Assembly: GCA_963210315.1 (NCBI GenBank)
Contig: OY723253.1
Coordinates: forward strand, 1,550,001-1,614,000
Length of the DNA stretch: 64,000 bases
Direction: 5' to 3'
Source of the DNA: Rhynchopus euleeides
Taxonomy: Eukaryota > Euglenozoa > Diplonemea > Diplonemida > Diplonemidae
Numbering within the stretch: the first letter of the stretch is position 1; every line of letters starts with the position of its first letter. The notes under the pieces were generated by a model. It did not search any database and had not been told where the DNA came from. It saw only the letters and a program-made list of their open reading frames with translations. Below, piece after piece: positions 63,370 through 64,000 of the stretch. The position numbers and the translations under genes were made by a program.

Positions 63370-64000
63370 ATGTCAGACATTTCATCCCCAAGGGGCGACA
63401 GCGCACCGGCTGTCGGCAGGGGCCCGGATGCTCAGCGAGTCGCTTCTGATGATGAATCAGCCGAGTTTGGGGTAGGGGTGAATCTGCCGGGCATGTCGCG
63501 CGGGCGGCACGACGTGAAGCGGCGCCGGGCGGAGCCGATTGAGGAATGGACCCACGAGGCAAAGCTGTGGAGCGCCAAGAGGCAGAGGAGGAATATCCGC
63601 GTCCACAAAACTGCCGGTGTCTACGAGTGGTCCCTCCCTGCGCCCTACCAGCGTGAGACGGCGATTGTCTTCGACGAAAATGCATTCAACAACACGTGGG
63701 TTTCCCGCGTGTCAGACAACCGTGCCTCCATCGGGCACTACCTTGGCTTGCTGCGGCAGATGAAGGCCTCGGTAGTCACCCGCCTGGAGGAGGCGCGTCG
63801 GAAGGCCGAAGCGGAGGCCCAAGCCACAGGGATGTTACTCGACAACGATCCGGAGCTCCCCAGCGACCTGCAGCAGGTGCGGGACCAGAGGGAGGCGCGT
63901 GACACCGAGATGGCCGAATCCGGTCAACTCCCCGATGCGCAGGAGCAGGCTCCCGCAGAGACCAACCTCCTCGACTTCCTCCAGAGCGTGCGCAGCGGAG
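63370..64000 (+). CDS. Basic, probably nuclear protein of unknown function, 5' part
   Basis: Open from the ATG at 63370 to the window edge (210 codons), so the 3' end is missing. The N-terminus is Ser/Asp-rich (SDDESAEFG). A basic cluster, GRHDVKRRRAEP, could be a nuclear localisation signal. There follow an ordered stretch with HEAKLWSAKRQRRNIRVHK, YEWSLPAPYQRETAIVFDEN and FNNTWVSRVSDNRASIGHYL, then a charged helix (VTRLEEARRKAEAEAQATG) and an acidic, Gln-rich segment near the edge. I do not recognise the family. Confidence 0.75.
   Translation, partial: MSDISSPRGDSAPAVGRGPDAQRVASDDESAEFGVGVNLPGMSRGRHDVKRRRAEPIEEWTHEAKLWSAKRQRRNIRVHKTAGVYEWSLPAPYQRETAIVFDENAFNNTWVSRVSDNRASIGHYLGLLRQMKASVVTRLEEARRKAEAEAQATGMLLDNDPELPSDLQQVRDQREARDTEMAESGQLPDAQEQAPAETNLLDFLQSVRSG

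Overview
The window looks like nuclear DNA of a free-living protist. It is GC-rich, full of long C/G homopolymers and microsatellites, has spaced protein genes with a few GT-AG introns, and carries several families of eukaryotic transposons. All host genes that I can support lie on the + strand, and most start codons sit a short way downstream of a pyrimidine-rich stretch ending in AG. That is the layout of polycistronic transcription with spliced-leader trans-splicing, so a euglenozoan (diplonemid-like) source is my best inference. No spliced-leader RNA gene is present to prove it. I see no tRNA, rRNA, CRISPR array or bacterial-type signal.

Host genes, left to right: (1) an F-actin capping protein beta subunit fused to two WW domains (1832-3088). 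It appears to continue across a 7.7 kb intron into three small exons that encode a SAM domain (10759-10938, 11155-11256, 11590-11619). (2) A 673-residue protein of unknown function (16649-18670). (3) A 1353-residue coiled-coil, zinc-ribbon, proline/glutamine-rich protein (23648-27709). (4) A small LSD1-type zinc-finger protein (28501-28881). (5) A seven-helix membrane protein starting MCWS (32232-33161). (6) A 286-residue protein of unknown function (34026-34886). (7) A four-exon, three-RRM CELF/Bruno-like RNA-binding protein (35905-38908). (8) The 5' part of a basic, probably nuclear protein that runs off the right edge (63370-64000). The two intron-containing genes have six introns, all phase 0, and five of the six donors read GTATG.

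The rest is largely mobile DNA. Intron 1 of the capping-protein gene (3.1-10.8 kb) is a mosaic of non-LTR retrotransposon pieces, a tyrosine-recombinase-like scrap, a 0.5 kb duplication and foldback arrays of a 10-bp A-tract repeat. Between 12 and 53 kb there are three copies of a 1.15 kb foldback element with long inverted repeats, two more TIR elements that abut at one shared TA (19380-21577 and 21580-23110), a 2.7 kb TIR element (42680-45417), and a complete 3.7 kb hAT transposon with an intact 971-residue transposase and a perfect 8-bp target duplication (45970-49671). Two copies of a ~320 bp MITE are also present, one inside the hAT. Several of the TA-flanked elements sit in a TA dinucleotide embedded in a poly-C/poly-G run, which points to a shared target preference. 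An OTU-protease remnant lies antisense in intron 3 of the CELF-like gene. The right end (54-63 kb) is gene-poor, with satellites, palindromic minisatellites and homopolymers.
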